A stretch of 64,000 bases of DNA from NCBI GenBank assembly GCA_963930655.1, contig OZ005600.1, forward strand, positions 15,592,501 through 15,656,500. Reading direction: 5' to 3'. The position numbers and the translations under genes are program-made. The stretch comes from Myrica gale (Eukaryota; Streptophyta; Magnoliopsida; Fagales; Myricaceae). The stretch's first letter is position 1. Each line of letters begins with the position of its first letter. Below the pieces are notes generated by a model. The model saw only the letters and a program-made list of their open reading frames with translations, did no database searches and was not told the DNA's origin. This document shows positions 34,037-47,020 of this stretch, one piece after another.

Positions 34037-37028
34037 TAGGGGTGAATAGCGGACTAGTCGGAAGCGGAATTTGACATTCCGACATCCGGTCCGCTAACTA
34101 GCGGATGGCCAAAAAAGAGTCCGCTAAGATTAGCGGACTTAGCGGAAGCGGAAGCGGACTTAGCGGAAGCGGATAGCGGAATTCCGCTAAGTCCGCTAAG
34201 ATGTAATTCACAAAATAAAATCCTAAAACATGTAATTGACAAACAAATGTAAAAACATGCAATTCACAAAATCCCATATTAAATAAATCTTAAATCAAAC
34301 TTGAAACTAACTTAAAATAACAAAATATTACAATACAAACTTAGAAGTATCTACTCAAGTAAAAAAATTAATAACATAATCATACAGAATACAAATTTGT
34401 TACTAATACAATTAAAGAACAAATAGCATGTCATTACACCACCAAAAAACTTTGATTTTCATAAACAAAAGAAGGTACTGTGTTTAGATGTAGGTATAAG
34501 CCTGACATCTGAACCATAAGTGTTCAACTCCCGATATATAATCAGGATGTGAGGAAGGAAAAGATTTAGAAGAAGGCAAAGTGGTGAAGATGAAAAAACA
34601 GAAAAGTGGTTGCCAAGACTTGAATAGTTACTCAAAGAATCAAATCACCTGCTTCCACCCTTGACTAAAAGCGTAACCCACAAAACTCACTCCTTGGAGA
34701 GTGGCATTCCACCCAAAAATGCCTAATGCTGGGAATTCTCTCAAATGAAAAATGCCTCGCAAAACTCACTCCTTGCAGAGAGAAAATAAAAACCACAAAC
34801 AAATACAACCACCAGCATGATAATACTATCACCACACACCATCATTACAACTTTGACCTACATCTGTTGCTACCAATGTCATTATGCTGCCATCAACCTT
34901 GCTTTATTTCCCTTGCAACACTGAGACACTAGAAAGCTACTATATCATTGATGGTTTCCATCCATATGCATCAATGTTTCTACTGGAGGTATGCCTAAGA
35001 AAATGCTACATAAAAGCATCCATACGAAAACATCTACCAGTTATGTTTAGTTCCCTGTTTCAGAAGGACTTGTAAACAAAAAAATTTGGGGAAAAAAACC
35101 AATGCTGTTTTTGTGGATTGTTACTATTATGATGCAAGTATGGAATGGTGAAGACAACGAGTCATGCTAGAATTTCACGAGCTCTCCCTAGACCAAGACA
35201 AAATACATCAATTTTCCTACAAAATGGCTCATAAAGGCAAGCAATACAAGATTTCACCAACTACTAATTCAGAAAATTGTTTATAAACCATACATATCAG
35301 GGCTGAACCAATGTTAACAAATACTAGATTGCAACTATTGACAGTGATTAGGAAAAAACAAGGCCGATGATGATTATTGCATCCAACTTGGAAGTGAACA
35401 AACATTTTGACTATTATGTGCCTTAAACTTCCAAGAACCATCTAATATTCACATGGTCCCAAAAACATTTTGACTATTATGCACAAGCTGAAGTATCCAG
35501 CCATTCCATTGACAACAAAGAAGAGGACCACTAATACGGGCTCTAATACTTTCTGCTCAGAAACATGAACGTTATCTCATAGATCTTTTGAAGATCTCTG
35601 AAGTCTGACATGTGAATAGTTTCATGATTCATCACATAATGTTGACATTTAAACAAAATGTTCTCATTTGAGAATCAGACCCAAAAAGCAAGAAAAATGC
35701 ATGCAACTTCACAGAATCCATGAGCTCTCCAGTTTTACATGAAGTAGCATGCTAATAACTCATGCGTGTATTATTAGCTCTCCAGTTTTAAATTTCGCAA
35801 GTGTTGCTAACAATCTCTCTCTCTCTCCCCTCATTTTGTATACAAAAAGCACACACAAATGAACAACCTATCGATTTTCAATATGAAAGTAATCATTGAG
35901 AAAAGGCAACCGTTTGAGCTGTCAGCAAATGCAACTGGAAAGTCAAGCTGGCTACAGAGATTGAATAGATAGAAAATAGGGAGTTCAAGATCCAATCACC
36001 AGATTTTCTTTCAAGATTGCGTAATGAAATCTTAATTTATTACACATTAAGCCCATTAAGCATTGCACGAAAGAACCACTGTATGGCTTCTATTTTGCCT
36101 CAAGTAAAATGAATATAAAGATTTTACGGATTCGAGAGCAATTTACTGAGAATTCAAACCCGCATCCTGCTGCACAGTTAATTGACCAGCAATATGCACA
36201 ATCTGGGAGACCATTGATGAACAACATAACCTTGACACACTCTATATTGGATTGTTTGGATACTGTGTATAAGAGCTACGAGAGAATGGGAAAGGACAAC
36301 TTCCATGAAGTAAATCAAGGGCAAACAAAAGAGAGTCTTTCATTGGGGAGAAACACAGGAAATGCGAACTTCCAAACCTGAAAATGGAGAGACCTCTATG
36401 GCCTTGTTCACCTAGGGTTTGAACACAAGTAAAAGCTTACCTTCGGACTAAAAATCCCAAGGAATTTTCAGCTTCCAAAAGAAGGGAAAGTACACCTGCG
36501 CAATCTTTGAATGTAATTCAAGGCTTCAGGCGACAAATCATCGAAAATCTGAGGCCCTCCTTTCTCCAAACCCTCCATACTCATACCGCTATCCCTATGC
36601 TCCTCACACTCGTTCTCCTCCTCCGAAACCTCGAGCTCCTCTGGACAATTCGACCTATTCTTCGAACTTTCAGTAGAAATCTCGAAGTTCCTCGCCAATG
36701 ACATCCGATACTCCGCGTTCCACAGCGTATACCTAACACCAATACAAATTTTTATGATTTTTTTTCTTTTTTTTAACTATTAAACGACGTCGTTCTATTT
36801 AAAATAGAACGACGTCGTTTTGATTTTCAATTAATTAAAAATAAAAAAACCCGGAACCGGTTTTTCCGCTAAACCGGCGGAAAACTCCGCTTCCGGTTCC
36901 GGTTCCGGGAAAACTCCAAATTGACCACCGGTTCCGGTTCCTGGAAGGGCCGGACCTCCTCTTCCCGGAACCGGTGACGGAACCGGAACCAGAGTTCCGC
37001 CGGAGGACGGACCGGATTTACACCCCTA
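34037..37028. mobile_element. 3.0 kb hAT-type element carrying a gene-like exon
   Basis: Ends TAGGGGTGAATAG and (complement) TAGGGGTGTAAATCC are flanked by a perfect 8-bp duplication GATGAACC (34029-34036 and 37029-37036), diagnostic of hAT transposition. The subterminal parts are packed with AGCGGA/CCGCT words on the left and CCGGAACC words on the right. A 39-bp palindrome lies at 36782-36820 with arms AAACGACGTCGTTCTATTT. No transposase frame was found, so it is non-autonomous. A well-formed exon lies inside at 36496-36732. Confidence 0.88.
36496..36732 (-). pseudogene. Gene-like exon inside the hAT element
   Basis: A 237-nt stretch open across its whole length, between acceptor GGTGTTAG and donor CGCAG/GTGTAC. 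It encodes YTLWNAEYRMSLARNFEIS, an acidic serine/glutamate-rich middle and PQIFDDLSPEALNYIQRLR. The composition differs from the AT-rich element around it. The last segment recalls plant plastid proteins of the DUF760 type, but that is from memory and unverified. No matching next exon was found downstream, so it is read as a captured fragment. Confidence 0.55.
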
Positions 37029-37036
37029 GATGAACC

Positions 37037-40000
37037 TATGGCCCTTCCCGCCTAACTACGCACCACGGGCTGCCTTTGGCAAATACTAACAAATTTTGAA
37101 ATTTTTATCATATTTTGCACTTTCTCACAAATTTTAATATTTCACATTCTTCATAAACTCAACATTATTTTTAGATAAAATCCTCTCTTTACTTTTTTTT
37201 TACAACACTTGAAATTTAAACTTTCATCAATTTACTCTATGGATATGGTTACCCCTTATACGAATTAGCATCTTTCACTCGTATAAAAACTTAACGGGTG
37301 TTTAATGTCCGATCAACATATATGTTTTGTAAATATAGTACAATATACTATCCAAACAAAAGACAATTACATAAGTCTTGCCTCTTAATATATCTATACA
37401 GTTCTAAATCTCTGGGTCCTGTGAGTGAAAGTCTACATGATATGCCCAAAAAAAAACATCCTAACAAGACAAAATTACCTCGATCGAGACGCTAAAAATC
37501 TAATTTTCACTATTTTTATCTCAAAATTAATAAAAATATGATCTAGCCGAGGATCAGGAGGCCAAGGAAAGGATAGCGTAATTAGGATCAATATTAACGC
37601 CGTATGGGACTGGAAAGGAAGCCGTCGAAGCACCTCGAACGATACGCTATAAATTGCCGACACAATATGCGCTGTTGTTATACGGCATCGTACAGAACCG
37701 CGAATATGATGGGCGGTGGTCTGGCAAAAGCAGAGGCAGCACTTTTGGCTTTTGACGATTGCACATAAATCCTCCTAGACACGTGGTGAGCGATCTCACA
37801 ACTAATGCTTTACTGGGACCCAGTCGCACAACTAACCAAGCGCCTGCTCCACGCCAAGCCTGGCGGCGTAGCATTTTGTCATGTTCCCCGACGCGTGGCA
37901 GTTATTCGCAGTTTCTGTGGACCATACGGCACCAGCTCACGTGCTGCCGTGCTATGGATGGTTTCAATTAAGTCCTCCTCTCCTCAGTTCGTGGGTGGGT
38001 CCACGCGTCTGGCGATCGTCAGACGACTAGTCTACTGCAGTATAAGAAAAAACTAATGCCCCCAAAAATCCCTGAGAAGAAACGTAATTACCATTTTAAT
38101 CGTGTATTAAAACTACTCGGCCTTCTAATTCGAGTGTTAATTTCTAATTATTGAAACTCTATTTTAATAATCTATATATTTTTTAAAACTTATTTTTTGA
38201 GGGTATTTCGATCATTTTAATGTCAAATTTCGTCAAGTTTAACGAAAATTTTGACTATGAAAGAACAATGCAAATGTCTCATAATAATAGGACGTAAATC
38301 GCAGTTTTTTAAATTAGAGAGAGTCGAACAATGACTTTTCCTATTGATTTAATTTTATGCATTTATCCGGTAATTTAGGAAATATCAATTATTCTATTCG
38401 GCATTTTTCATTTTTGTCTCGAGCAAATTTTCTTTTTTATCCCATTAAAGTGAAGTAACTTTTAAAACTCTTATTTAGTAATTGAAACTTTTATTTTTGT
38501 ACCGTCTATAAGTTTTACGTGAATAGTTTGTTCTTATTGTAATATTAACGAACCGTTTGTAGAATTAGAGAGGGTATAAGAGTAATGGAATCATAGCCTA
38601 GCAATAGAGGGTATAAGAGGTATAATTGTGTGTGCAGACAAATAGCCGGACGAATATCAATATTCGATTGAGGAGTATCTATAAGTGATCACTATTAATC
38701 AAATGATTCATCAGAAAATACACAACATGCAATAAGACCTACATTATTGATTGTTAACTTGTTAAATATTGTAGTTCTCCTATTTCTCCCTCATATATTA
38801 ATTAATAAATTGGAAATAATTTTTGTCTATTATTTTTGTATATATTAGTGTACTTATTTGGTGGAAGTGAATTTGCTTAAAACAAAAAACAAACACCGAG
38901 AGTCCCATTTGCTTGATGCGGTGGGTTCATGTATTGAGAACAAAAGCTAATGTCGTACCGCGTACTACGAAAAGCTAATGCTGTAGGTGACAAGGAGATC
39001 CTCCTAAGTCCTAACCCACAGATTTTAGGATACATGCCATGTTTACGTTTTAATATCCCCCATCAATGCGCGCGTGACGCTAAAGACAAAGAGAGATTAG
39101 CGCGAAAGCGAAATTGCCCTTCCGCAGATTGATTCCGCAGACGCCGCCACACCGGGCCCCCACTGAAAAGCGGCAGCGACGGCATCACATCAAAAGGACC
39201 ATAAGGTCCATTCGGCTCCCACCACGTGGGACCCATGACGGCTCTCTCTCGTTGCTATCCTCTACGCTTGGTAGCTTCCTATCACCTAACCCAGAAGAAA
39301 CCGGTTCCCGCATCCATTTTCAGATCCACTTTCAACTAAATTAATCGTAAAACTGGACGGCGAAAAGTACACGTGCCGTCCACCGTAAACACGACATGCA
39401 CCCCGTCAACACGGAATTATTTTGCGGGCCCCACTTCGGTGGTCCCACTCGCTAATTGGTGGTTTCCTGGCAATCGACATCGTACAGCTGCCTTAGAGTC
39501 GGTGGGGGCGCGGACTGGGAAAGGCCGTTTCTACGTAATCCATTGCTTATCCAGGAGTAAGAAAAGTAGTGGCTGTTTTATTGCTTTTCCTCTTTAGATC
39601 GGTGCAATCTCTAACTAATATGAATTAGGTAGATTTTGTCGTTAGAACAACCTCAAGCGATTGTTTATACCGATAGCTTCGATATAACATCTCAATAGAA
39701 AAACTTAAATATTGACGAACCTTGAAAATTGTAAGAATAACTTAACTTTGTATAAACTTTAACACGTAACACCATGAGCAAATGGCACAAAATTTACCCA
39801 TAAAGCTTAGCAGGAACCCAAAAACAAATAAAAATTGAACTACATACAAAAAATAGTAAAAAGTTAGTAAATTAGAGGCTACATTAGGAACAACTTGGAG
39901 AACATCTGATCGTTTCTCTTGCTAAAGAGAAACTCCCCCCTAAAAAGAAAATTCTGAAAGAAATAATTATAAGTTACGAGCAACCTTAGTTACATAGAAG

Positions 40001-40076
40001 GATGAACTCCAGGAAGGTCCATCACTCTCTAATGCAAAAGAACTTTCCTAGTTGTTATTACAAAACCGATGGAAAA
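37037..40076. other. Intergenic region downstream of ERF9, no gene seen
   Basis: Mostly AT-rich. 39060-39560 is locally GC-richer and has a CCACGTGG box near 39221, but open frames there are below 80 codons and match no family. It may hold a promoter, but no downstream coding exon was found. Confidence 0.5.
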
Positions 40077-40763
40077 TTAGGCGTCCATTGGGGGAGCAAG
40101 GTTCAGATCAAGGTTAAGAACTTCTTTTCTCGGCCTCGGCTTGCAATCAACGACCGACGATGAGTCGGAGTCGCTCTGGACCGCACCTCTGAGCCCCGAA
40201 TTCAGCTCGACTGCAACCGGGTCGAACAGGACGGGGCAGCTCTGACCCACGAACTCAGGCCTCTCATGCGCGTCAAAAAACAACACAGGACGCGCCTGGC
40301 CAAATCCCCCCACAACTCCACCGCACGTCCCAACATACGGCTGCGGACTAAGAAACGGGAACGGACCCGCCACACTGCCACCACCCACGAAACCACTTCC
40401 GCCGCCGCTCTCCTGAAGGCGCGTGATACCACGAGCAGCAGCGCTCGGGCTCGTCGACTCGACGGTGCTGCTCTGGCTGGGGCTTCGGTTGTTCGGGGAG
40501 TCCTCTTCCGGCAAAGGGAAGTTGGTCTTGGCCTTAGCGCCGCGGAACTCTCTGGCGGCATTGTCGTAGGCACGTGCTGCTTCCTCGGCAGTGTCGAAGG
40601 TCCCGAGCCAGACGCGGCTCTTCTTGCCGGGGTCGCGGATTTCGGCCGCGTAACGGCCCCACGGCCTCTTCCTCACTCCCCTGAAATGCTCCTCCTTGTC
40701 ATTGGGAGCGACCCTTCCAATATCGCTTCCCTTTTTGATACCACCTTTTGCTTTCAGAGCCAT
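40077..40763 (-). CDS. ERF9: ERF9-like AP2/ERF transcriptional repressor
   Basis: Intronless, 228 aa. A single AP2/ERF domain at about residues 27-84 ([20 protein letters not shown] to AKAKTNFP) has the alanine and aspartate in YAAEIRD that mark ERF-type GCC-box binding. After a serine-rich linker come [15 protein letters not shown] (about 179-193) and a [11 protein letters not shown] block. The C-terminus is the EAR motif [10 protein letters not shown] (216-225), which recruits TOPLESS-type co-repressors. The [10 protein letters not shown] segment and terminus match Arabidopsis ERF9 better than ERF3, 4 or 11 from memory. The start MALKAKGG was chosen over an in-frame ATG 55 codons upstream because a TATA box lies between them. 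It acts in the nucleus, probably in ethylene, jasmonate or defence responses. Confidence 0.96.
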   Translation of the reverse strand: MALKAKGGIKKGSDIGRVAPNDKEEHFRGVRKRPWGRYAAEIRDPGKKSRVWLGTFDTAEEAARAYDNAAREFRGAKAKTNFPLPEEDSPNNRSPSQSSTVESTSPSAAARGITRLQESGGGSGFVGGGSVAGPFPFLSPQPYVGTCGGVVGGFGQARPVLFFDAHERPEFVGQSCPVLFDPVAVELNSGLRGAVQSDSDSSSVVDCKPRPRKEVLNLDLNLAPPMDA

Positions 40764-40850
40764 TTTCCGGTTAAGACGAGGGAAAAATTGGATGTGTCTG
40801 CGAGTACAGAGTGAATTTGTAATTTGGAGGAGGAGACGGACGGGGATGTA

Positions 40851-40858
40851 TTTATAAA
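40851..40858 (-). promoter_or_regulatory. TATA box of the ERF9-like gene
   Basis: TTTATAAA on the minus strand, 88 bp before the ATG. This predicts a transcript start near 40820 and a leader of about 55-60 nt. Confidence 0.7.
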
Positions 40859-41399
40859 TGGGGCAGAGGGTGATGGGCTCCAAAGTAATTAAAATTAAAT
40901 TAAACGAAAATGAGAAAAAAGGGCGCACTCAACGAGGGGTTTTACTGAGAAAGAGGCGCCGCCCAAGGCCATGAGAGGGGTGGGTTGAGATTTATGATGA
41001 TGCTGTCTGGGGGTAACGTGGCACGCGGGAATTTCGGGACAAGCGGCGATGTTTTGATGCGTGCCGGCTTTTTTGCCCAACGGGCCTTACTGTGGATGCT
41101 GTTCACACATTTTTGTTTAGAGCGTACTCTCCAGTCTCCCTTTGAAACGGTCAAAACTTGGATGGAATGGTTGCAAATTTCAAAAGAAAGTAGATATTAG
41201 CGAATCACCCAGAATTAAAACAAAAAGAACATGGAACCAAATAAGAAAATCATGTGATGGGTTTGCGTAGGACGAGAGATGGTATAGATTTTGAGATTAA
41301 TTAAAAGCGTGTAAAAAAAAATAAAAGCGTGTAAGTTAGTCTGGACATCGGATTGAAAAAGAAATATGGACTCTAAAATTAATCCAGATATGCGTTTAA

Positions 41400-41577
41400 G
41401 TGTGTTTGTTTTGTAAAATTTTAGTGTTGTTAAAATTTTAGGTATTGAATTTAGCGAAAAAGTGAAGAGAGATAAATTTTTATATTTTTTTATAGTGAAA
41501 AATTAAGACTTGATGGAAAAATAGAGATTATATTATAATATTTTATTGTGTTAAAATTTTACACTACAAACACAGCC
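41400..41577 (+). mobile_element. PIF/Harbinger-like MITE, copy D
   Basis: 178 bp, ends GTGTGTTTG...CAAACACAGCC, flanked by TAA at 41397-41399 and 41578-41580. It shares GCGAAAAAGTGAAGAGA and the TTATTGTGTTAAAATTTTA end with copies A-C, and lies upstream of the ERF9-like gene. Confidence 0.83.
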
Positions 41578-42142
41578 TAAATTGATCTGGATTAAAAAAA
41601 ATATTACGAATCAATCACTCAAAAAAAAATTACAAGCGTCGTCAATACGCTCCTTTGTGAGGTTTGGCAGGGATTATGCTTAGTGGTGTAGCTTACGACC
41701 TTTTCTTTTAATTGTCTGTATTGTCCGCCGTATCGCCGTGTCTCTTTCTCTCACTTTTTCTTGATACCCTTTGGAATCGCACTCTTGGATCAATACTTCG
41801 CGAACACTCGGTGAGTACAACCATTGGACTCCGGACACGTGTCCTTGTCTTGCGCTCGACGCGTCAGTCAGGAGCAGCCGTGTCGTGCGCATCATTGTTA
41901 GGGTGGAATCACGTAATTTATTTTCTCTCCGTTCCTTAAGTTTTGCTTTGTCCCGTGCGCTTTCCAAATCCCCTCTTATTGCCACGCTCCTCTGTTCCGC
42001 GTGCATAAGCGTCGAAGCTTTGAGCAGGTCAAGAATTTACTGGAGACGGCTGGAATGAGTCCATAATTTTTTTTGTTTTTGTGGGGTAAGTGATTGATAC
42101 TAGTTTATCAAGGTTTGTCGAGGGTAATGCAGCAGAAATTGA

Positions 42143-42174
42143 CTATCTGCTTGCCCACCAAAAAAAAAAATTAT
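42143..42174 (+). mobile_element. 32-bp minimal LINE insertion
   Basis: CTATCTGCTTGCCCACC plus an A11 run and TTAT, between perfect 12-bp repeats AGCAGAAATTGA (42131-42142 and 42175-42186). The CTTGCCCACCA-poly(A) end resembles the CTTGCTTATCA end of LINE-A, so this is probably another LINE copy aborted very early. Confidence 0.6.
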
Positions 42175-42186
42175 AGCAGAAATTGA

Positions 42187-45100
42187 TGATACGCTAATTC
42201 ATTATGACGTGGATATTAAAGTTCTGTCAGCAATGACCATTAACGAGACTGACGGAAAATGAACGAAGAGACCTCGATTTGACTTAAACTCTATCTCATG
42301 GGTCTACTTGTTGAAAACGTTACCTCAGTGGCTCATTTGCAACCTTCATATACTTCAGGAGCCCCGGATGCAATTAAGCGAAAGGTTTATGAGGACATGG
42401 GCTTGCAATACATTGGGTTATTTAAATTCTATTACCCAAATGGTCCACTAGGATATAATTGGAAGATAATGGAGTCCCATGTACTGGGGCCTCAATTTGG
42501 AACAAATTGGGCCATGTTTCCTTTTTAGTCTTGGGTTCTGACTTATAAAATTTCTAATTTGAATTCCAATCTTACGGAAAGTACTCCTCTTCCAAGTAGA
42601 AATGGATTAGGGTCTAAAATCTGCCGTCTGGGAGCTTTATGTACGCAGTAGTGGAAGGTATTTTGAACCCTGAAGCCTTCAAAATACTGGTTGGTGTATT
42701 CAGATTGATTTGCCAAGATATAGAAAAAGCCTTTCATTGCTCTGCACTGCTTTATTTTACTACCAACGCATTTTCAAACATAGGAGTTCAATGGTGGTAA
42801 TTATTTCCTGAAGATACTGCTTATAGATATTGAGACTGCGAGTGCCAAATGCGGCAAGTTTTTGGCTGATGTTTGAGCCCTTCAATTTCGAACCCTATGA
42901 AATTTAAAATTTTGCCTTGAGGCATGCATTTGAACTTGCAGTCTGGAAGTTGGATAATGATCATTGTAATTGAAGATGGGGGCGTGCACTTGCTGGGTCT
43001 TGAGGCATTTATTTGAATTTCCCAAATTTGTCTTGTTCCCTGCTGTAAGTCGACAGCCAACGCATGGTTGTTCAAATGCATCTTAAAAATTCTAAGAACC
43101 GAATCAGTGCTCAGTGCAGTGGGTGGTCAATATTTTATTGGATTTGAGTTTCTCTGAACAGATTTGCATCCTATGTTAAGGCTCAAACGAAGCTGGGGCT
43201 CTCGTATAATAATGTTAGAAGATATTGGGTAATGTATATATGTTTGAGATGCCTATGTTGGGTTTGTTCACTCCCGTCTCCAACTACAATCCACATGTGA
43301 AAAGCTTGCCTCTTGATACTGCCATTTTAATCTTATGCAGGGACATGCCGGAATGATTTTGAAGATATACTGCCACTTTAATGGTGCTTTGTTAATGAAC
43401 ACGTTCTACAGACATCAACAGGACACAATGAAGGATTTTAAACCAACTACACAAGACAACACCAAAGTCTCCATTCACCGTGTCAACTCCTCAACTGCAA
43501 TTCAGCCTTGATATACAGCTCAGCAACACATCAAATATCTACAGTCTGTTGGTTGTTTTTTTGTATTCAGCATCAATGATATGCTCTGAAGAATCTCTGT
43601 ATTATAGGTCTCAGTCTGCACCTCTGAGGTGTAGCTATGCATTGCACATGTTTGTCTTTATGCCCGAGAACAAAGGGCTGAGTCACCATAGTAGGTTACA
43701 AAAATATTGTGTATAAAAAATGCTCTCTTGTATTCAATTCTACAGACAAGGAAAAAGAGAAATTCTAAAGTAAAATATAAATATATTATTTTGTAAACGG
43801 AGCACGGAGAAATAAATTAACAAGCAATGGCCACCGGCATGTGGCCGATCCATTCTTTATTACGCTGCAACAATTGATCCGTCGAAGATCTCCATTACCC
43901 ACGGTGTTTAGCGGTCAGCATCACGATCATAGGCAAGCGTCAACAAAACATTCTTCGCGGGGGCTTGGTGGCGTCCTCTGTGAATAAAGCAAGGTCGGAG
44001 TTAGCATGTCTATATGATGTTTTATGTGCTATTTGAAAATGATCTATATTATTATTGGCATGGTTGAAAGAAAGGATTATTATACCCTTCACTAATTGCT
44101 GACTCGTGGGATTTTTTTACGATTATAATATTTAGTTTCACTTCATGCGCCTTGTGGTTGAGAAGATTTGTCAAAGGTGACATTCTTGTGAAACTCACGA
44201 TCATTGGATCTATTTCATAAGCAAGTTAAATGGAAGAAATAGTACTTCTAGTCAATGGGATTATGGGAGTCGTGATTTTTACAGATATATCCTACTTATG
44301 CATTTATGTTGACCACGAGTTATCGAAGAGATCTTCGCTTAAAGTAACAACCACAATATCTTGTCCCTAACATCTTTTACCGACGACAAAGTTGTATGGT
44401 CCCAAATCATGTTTAATGACAGTTAATTCCGTCGATAATACGCTAAATCTCAATGATTTAATGGTGTTTGCATCTCATTCCAAAATCTTGGCAATAGTCG
44501 AATTTAGGCGGTGATTTGAGTTAAGTGACAATCTTAGGATTGCTCACAAGGCTCGGCTTTGTGACTTAATGACAACCCCGATGTTGCATAAAGGCAAGAT
44601 ATGTGTGACTTAGTAACAACCACAGGATTGCACAGAGATCACAATAGTTGTGTTAGTGATAATCACACAAAACACGAGTTGTGACTTGTGATAACCTCAG
44701 GGCTACACAATAGACATGGGTTTGAGCAGAAGTGCTAAATAAGATTTCTCTTATATCAATACAACATATTTTTACAAGGTGGGAATGACTATTTATAGTC
44801 CACGGTTTGGCTCTCTCTCACTCTCTCTAGGAAATTTCCGCTAACACATGACTTCCCTCATTTTGAGACATGTACGTCCACTCTCTAGAACATTCTCAAG
44901 GAATATTCCTAGCAATTTCCTTGAGAGATGCCTTACACTTGTTGGAATAAGAAGACCTTGACCAATGGATTCACTCTGTACATTATTCACTTGCTACCTC
45001 ATGCTAACAAAGTAGGTGTACCAATTAAGATCCTTTTCTTGTTTGGTTCAGTATTATCCAACTAAGATCTCCGATATTGCACTTCAATAAGGCCTCATAT

Positions 45101-46199
45101 TGTACCTGCTCTCCGTAGATCAGTTTTGTCAATTTCTACCTCTGCAAAAACGGGGTCTTGATTATCTTTGGGTTATGGCTTATTGTCCTCTTCATGAATT
45201 GCTGATTGGGTTTGGAGGGCTCCTTGTGATTCTGCACAATTTTCATTGCCTTTGAATGTTTTTTTGGAATAACATCAGCAAATTTTGGCTTAAAACATCC
45301 ACATCAAAGGCCCACTCAAATCAATCAACCAAATACGGCCTGCAGTCCTAACACGCTGTTGTCATCTTTTGAATAGTCTTCTCACTATATATTTTCTAAT
45401 CTCCTCCCCATAACTTCTCTCTCTAATGTACGTAGACTTGTTTGCTGCCTGCACATTTTGTTTCCGGCCAGTATTACGTCAGTGTCAGACATAGAAAAGG
45501 TTAACCCAAGATCTTAGAAGTCAAAGAAGTAAAAGAGTTTAAAAGCTTTGCCATAGCAGCCAAACACCACTGTCTGAGTTCTTTGAAGTCGAGAGATTCT
45601 TGGGATTATTCTATTTTCATTTTATTCTTTCAGGATAATAATAATAAAAGGATAAGAATGACTCGGTAGGCTAAGCGCCCGTGATTGGGATTTTTACAAA
45701 TTAAAGTTTCAATAATTTAATCTTTTCTTATACATCCGAAATTATATTGTAAATTTTTTAAAAAATAAACACAAAACATTTTAATATAAAACTTATTTCT
45801 TTTAAAATTATTGAGATTCACCTGTTATATCTATTTTTTAAAAAAATTTGCAGTCAATTTGAATAGAATATTATTCTAATTCATAATTTACTAAACTAAT
45901 TCTCCATTTGGCCACCCAAGGTGGATAAGAATAATCAGATAATTACCCAAAAGGTAACAAAAAAAAACTAAAAAATATCTGTATGTTAGTGAATTAACTT
46001 AAGTTTTTTATTAGCCTAGAAAAAAAATATTTTATTAAAAAGATCAGAGCCATTCTACACTTGCTGAAAGCCCCTCCATTTTTAAAAAAAAAATCAAAAC
46101 CTCAATATAATCCAACACAAAACAAAACAACAAGAAAACACTACACTCAGGAGGTTCAGTCCTAGCAAACAATCAAGATAAATCAAAAGAAAGCTCAGA
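42187..46199. other. Long stretch without a recognised gene
   Basis: Open frames are short and without family features. 44500-44720 contains loosely repeated GTGACTT...ACAACC words. A TATA-like ACTATAAATAGTC lies on the minus strand near 44796, as in a decayed LTR promoter. I cannot name an element. Confidence 0.4.
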
Positions 46200-47020
46200 A
46201 TCACGGAGATTGCCCACCAAGCTGAACTTGGCGGCGGCCCAACAGGAAAGATGTTGCGCCAACTCATTTGCATCTATATAGGTATGAACAACCTTCTAAC
46301 TCTGCAGCCGGCTACAACCTGCATGAATTTCCTTCACTGAAGAGTGAATACGCCAATTCGTAAGATGAGGCCAAGAATATATCACCTTAATAACAGTTTC
46401 GGAATCACTTTCCAAAATCACATTCACAAAGCCTTGATCACAAGTCAACTGCACCCCCAACTTGACAGCTTCCGCCTCTCCCTCCACAGGGTCAACAGCT
46501 TTCAAACTCTTGACCGAAGCTCCCTTAACCTGTCCATCACAGTCCCGAGCTACAACAGTAACCACCGCATATGAGTCACGTATGGAAACATTAGTATTTA
46601 CTTTCATAATATGCACCGGTGGAGGTACCCAACAGACCACTGGAGTAGACCTTAATTTTGTTCGCCAAGCCTCCAAGTGCTTGCTACTCAGCTTACGCAC
46701 ATGATGAACCAACTACTGCACTGCCCCACTTTCTGCCGCCATGCACTAACTCATTTCTAGCCATCCAAAGAAGATCTATAGCGTTAACAACATAGAGTAG
46801 AAAATGCTGTTGGTCTACCAATGGAATGCCAAGGACTTTGTGAGGATGAAGTATCGCATGCACCCATTCGGTTATTACCCCCATACCATACACTACACTG
46901 TTAAGCTGCCATGGAGATTCGGACCACACTGCACGACTATAAGGACACAGGAAAATCGGGTGCTGGAGAGTTTCAGGACTCTCTCCACACAGCCTGCAAT
47001 AGATGCTCTCTTCCTCCATG

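Noticed and set aside
40764..40928. In-frame upstream ATG adding 55 residues to the ERF protein
   Set aside because: The extension is hydrophobic without family similarity, and the TATA box at 40851-40858 lies within it, so it is probably not transcribed as coding leader.
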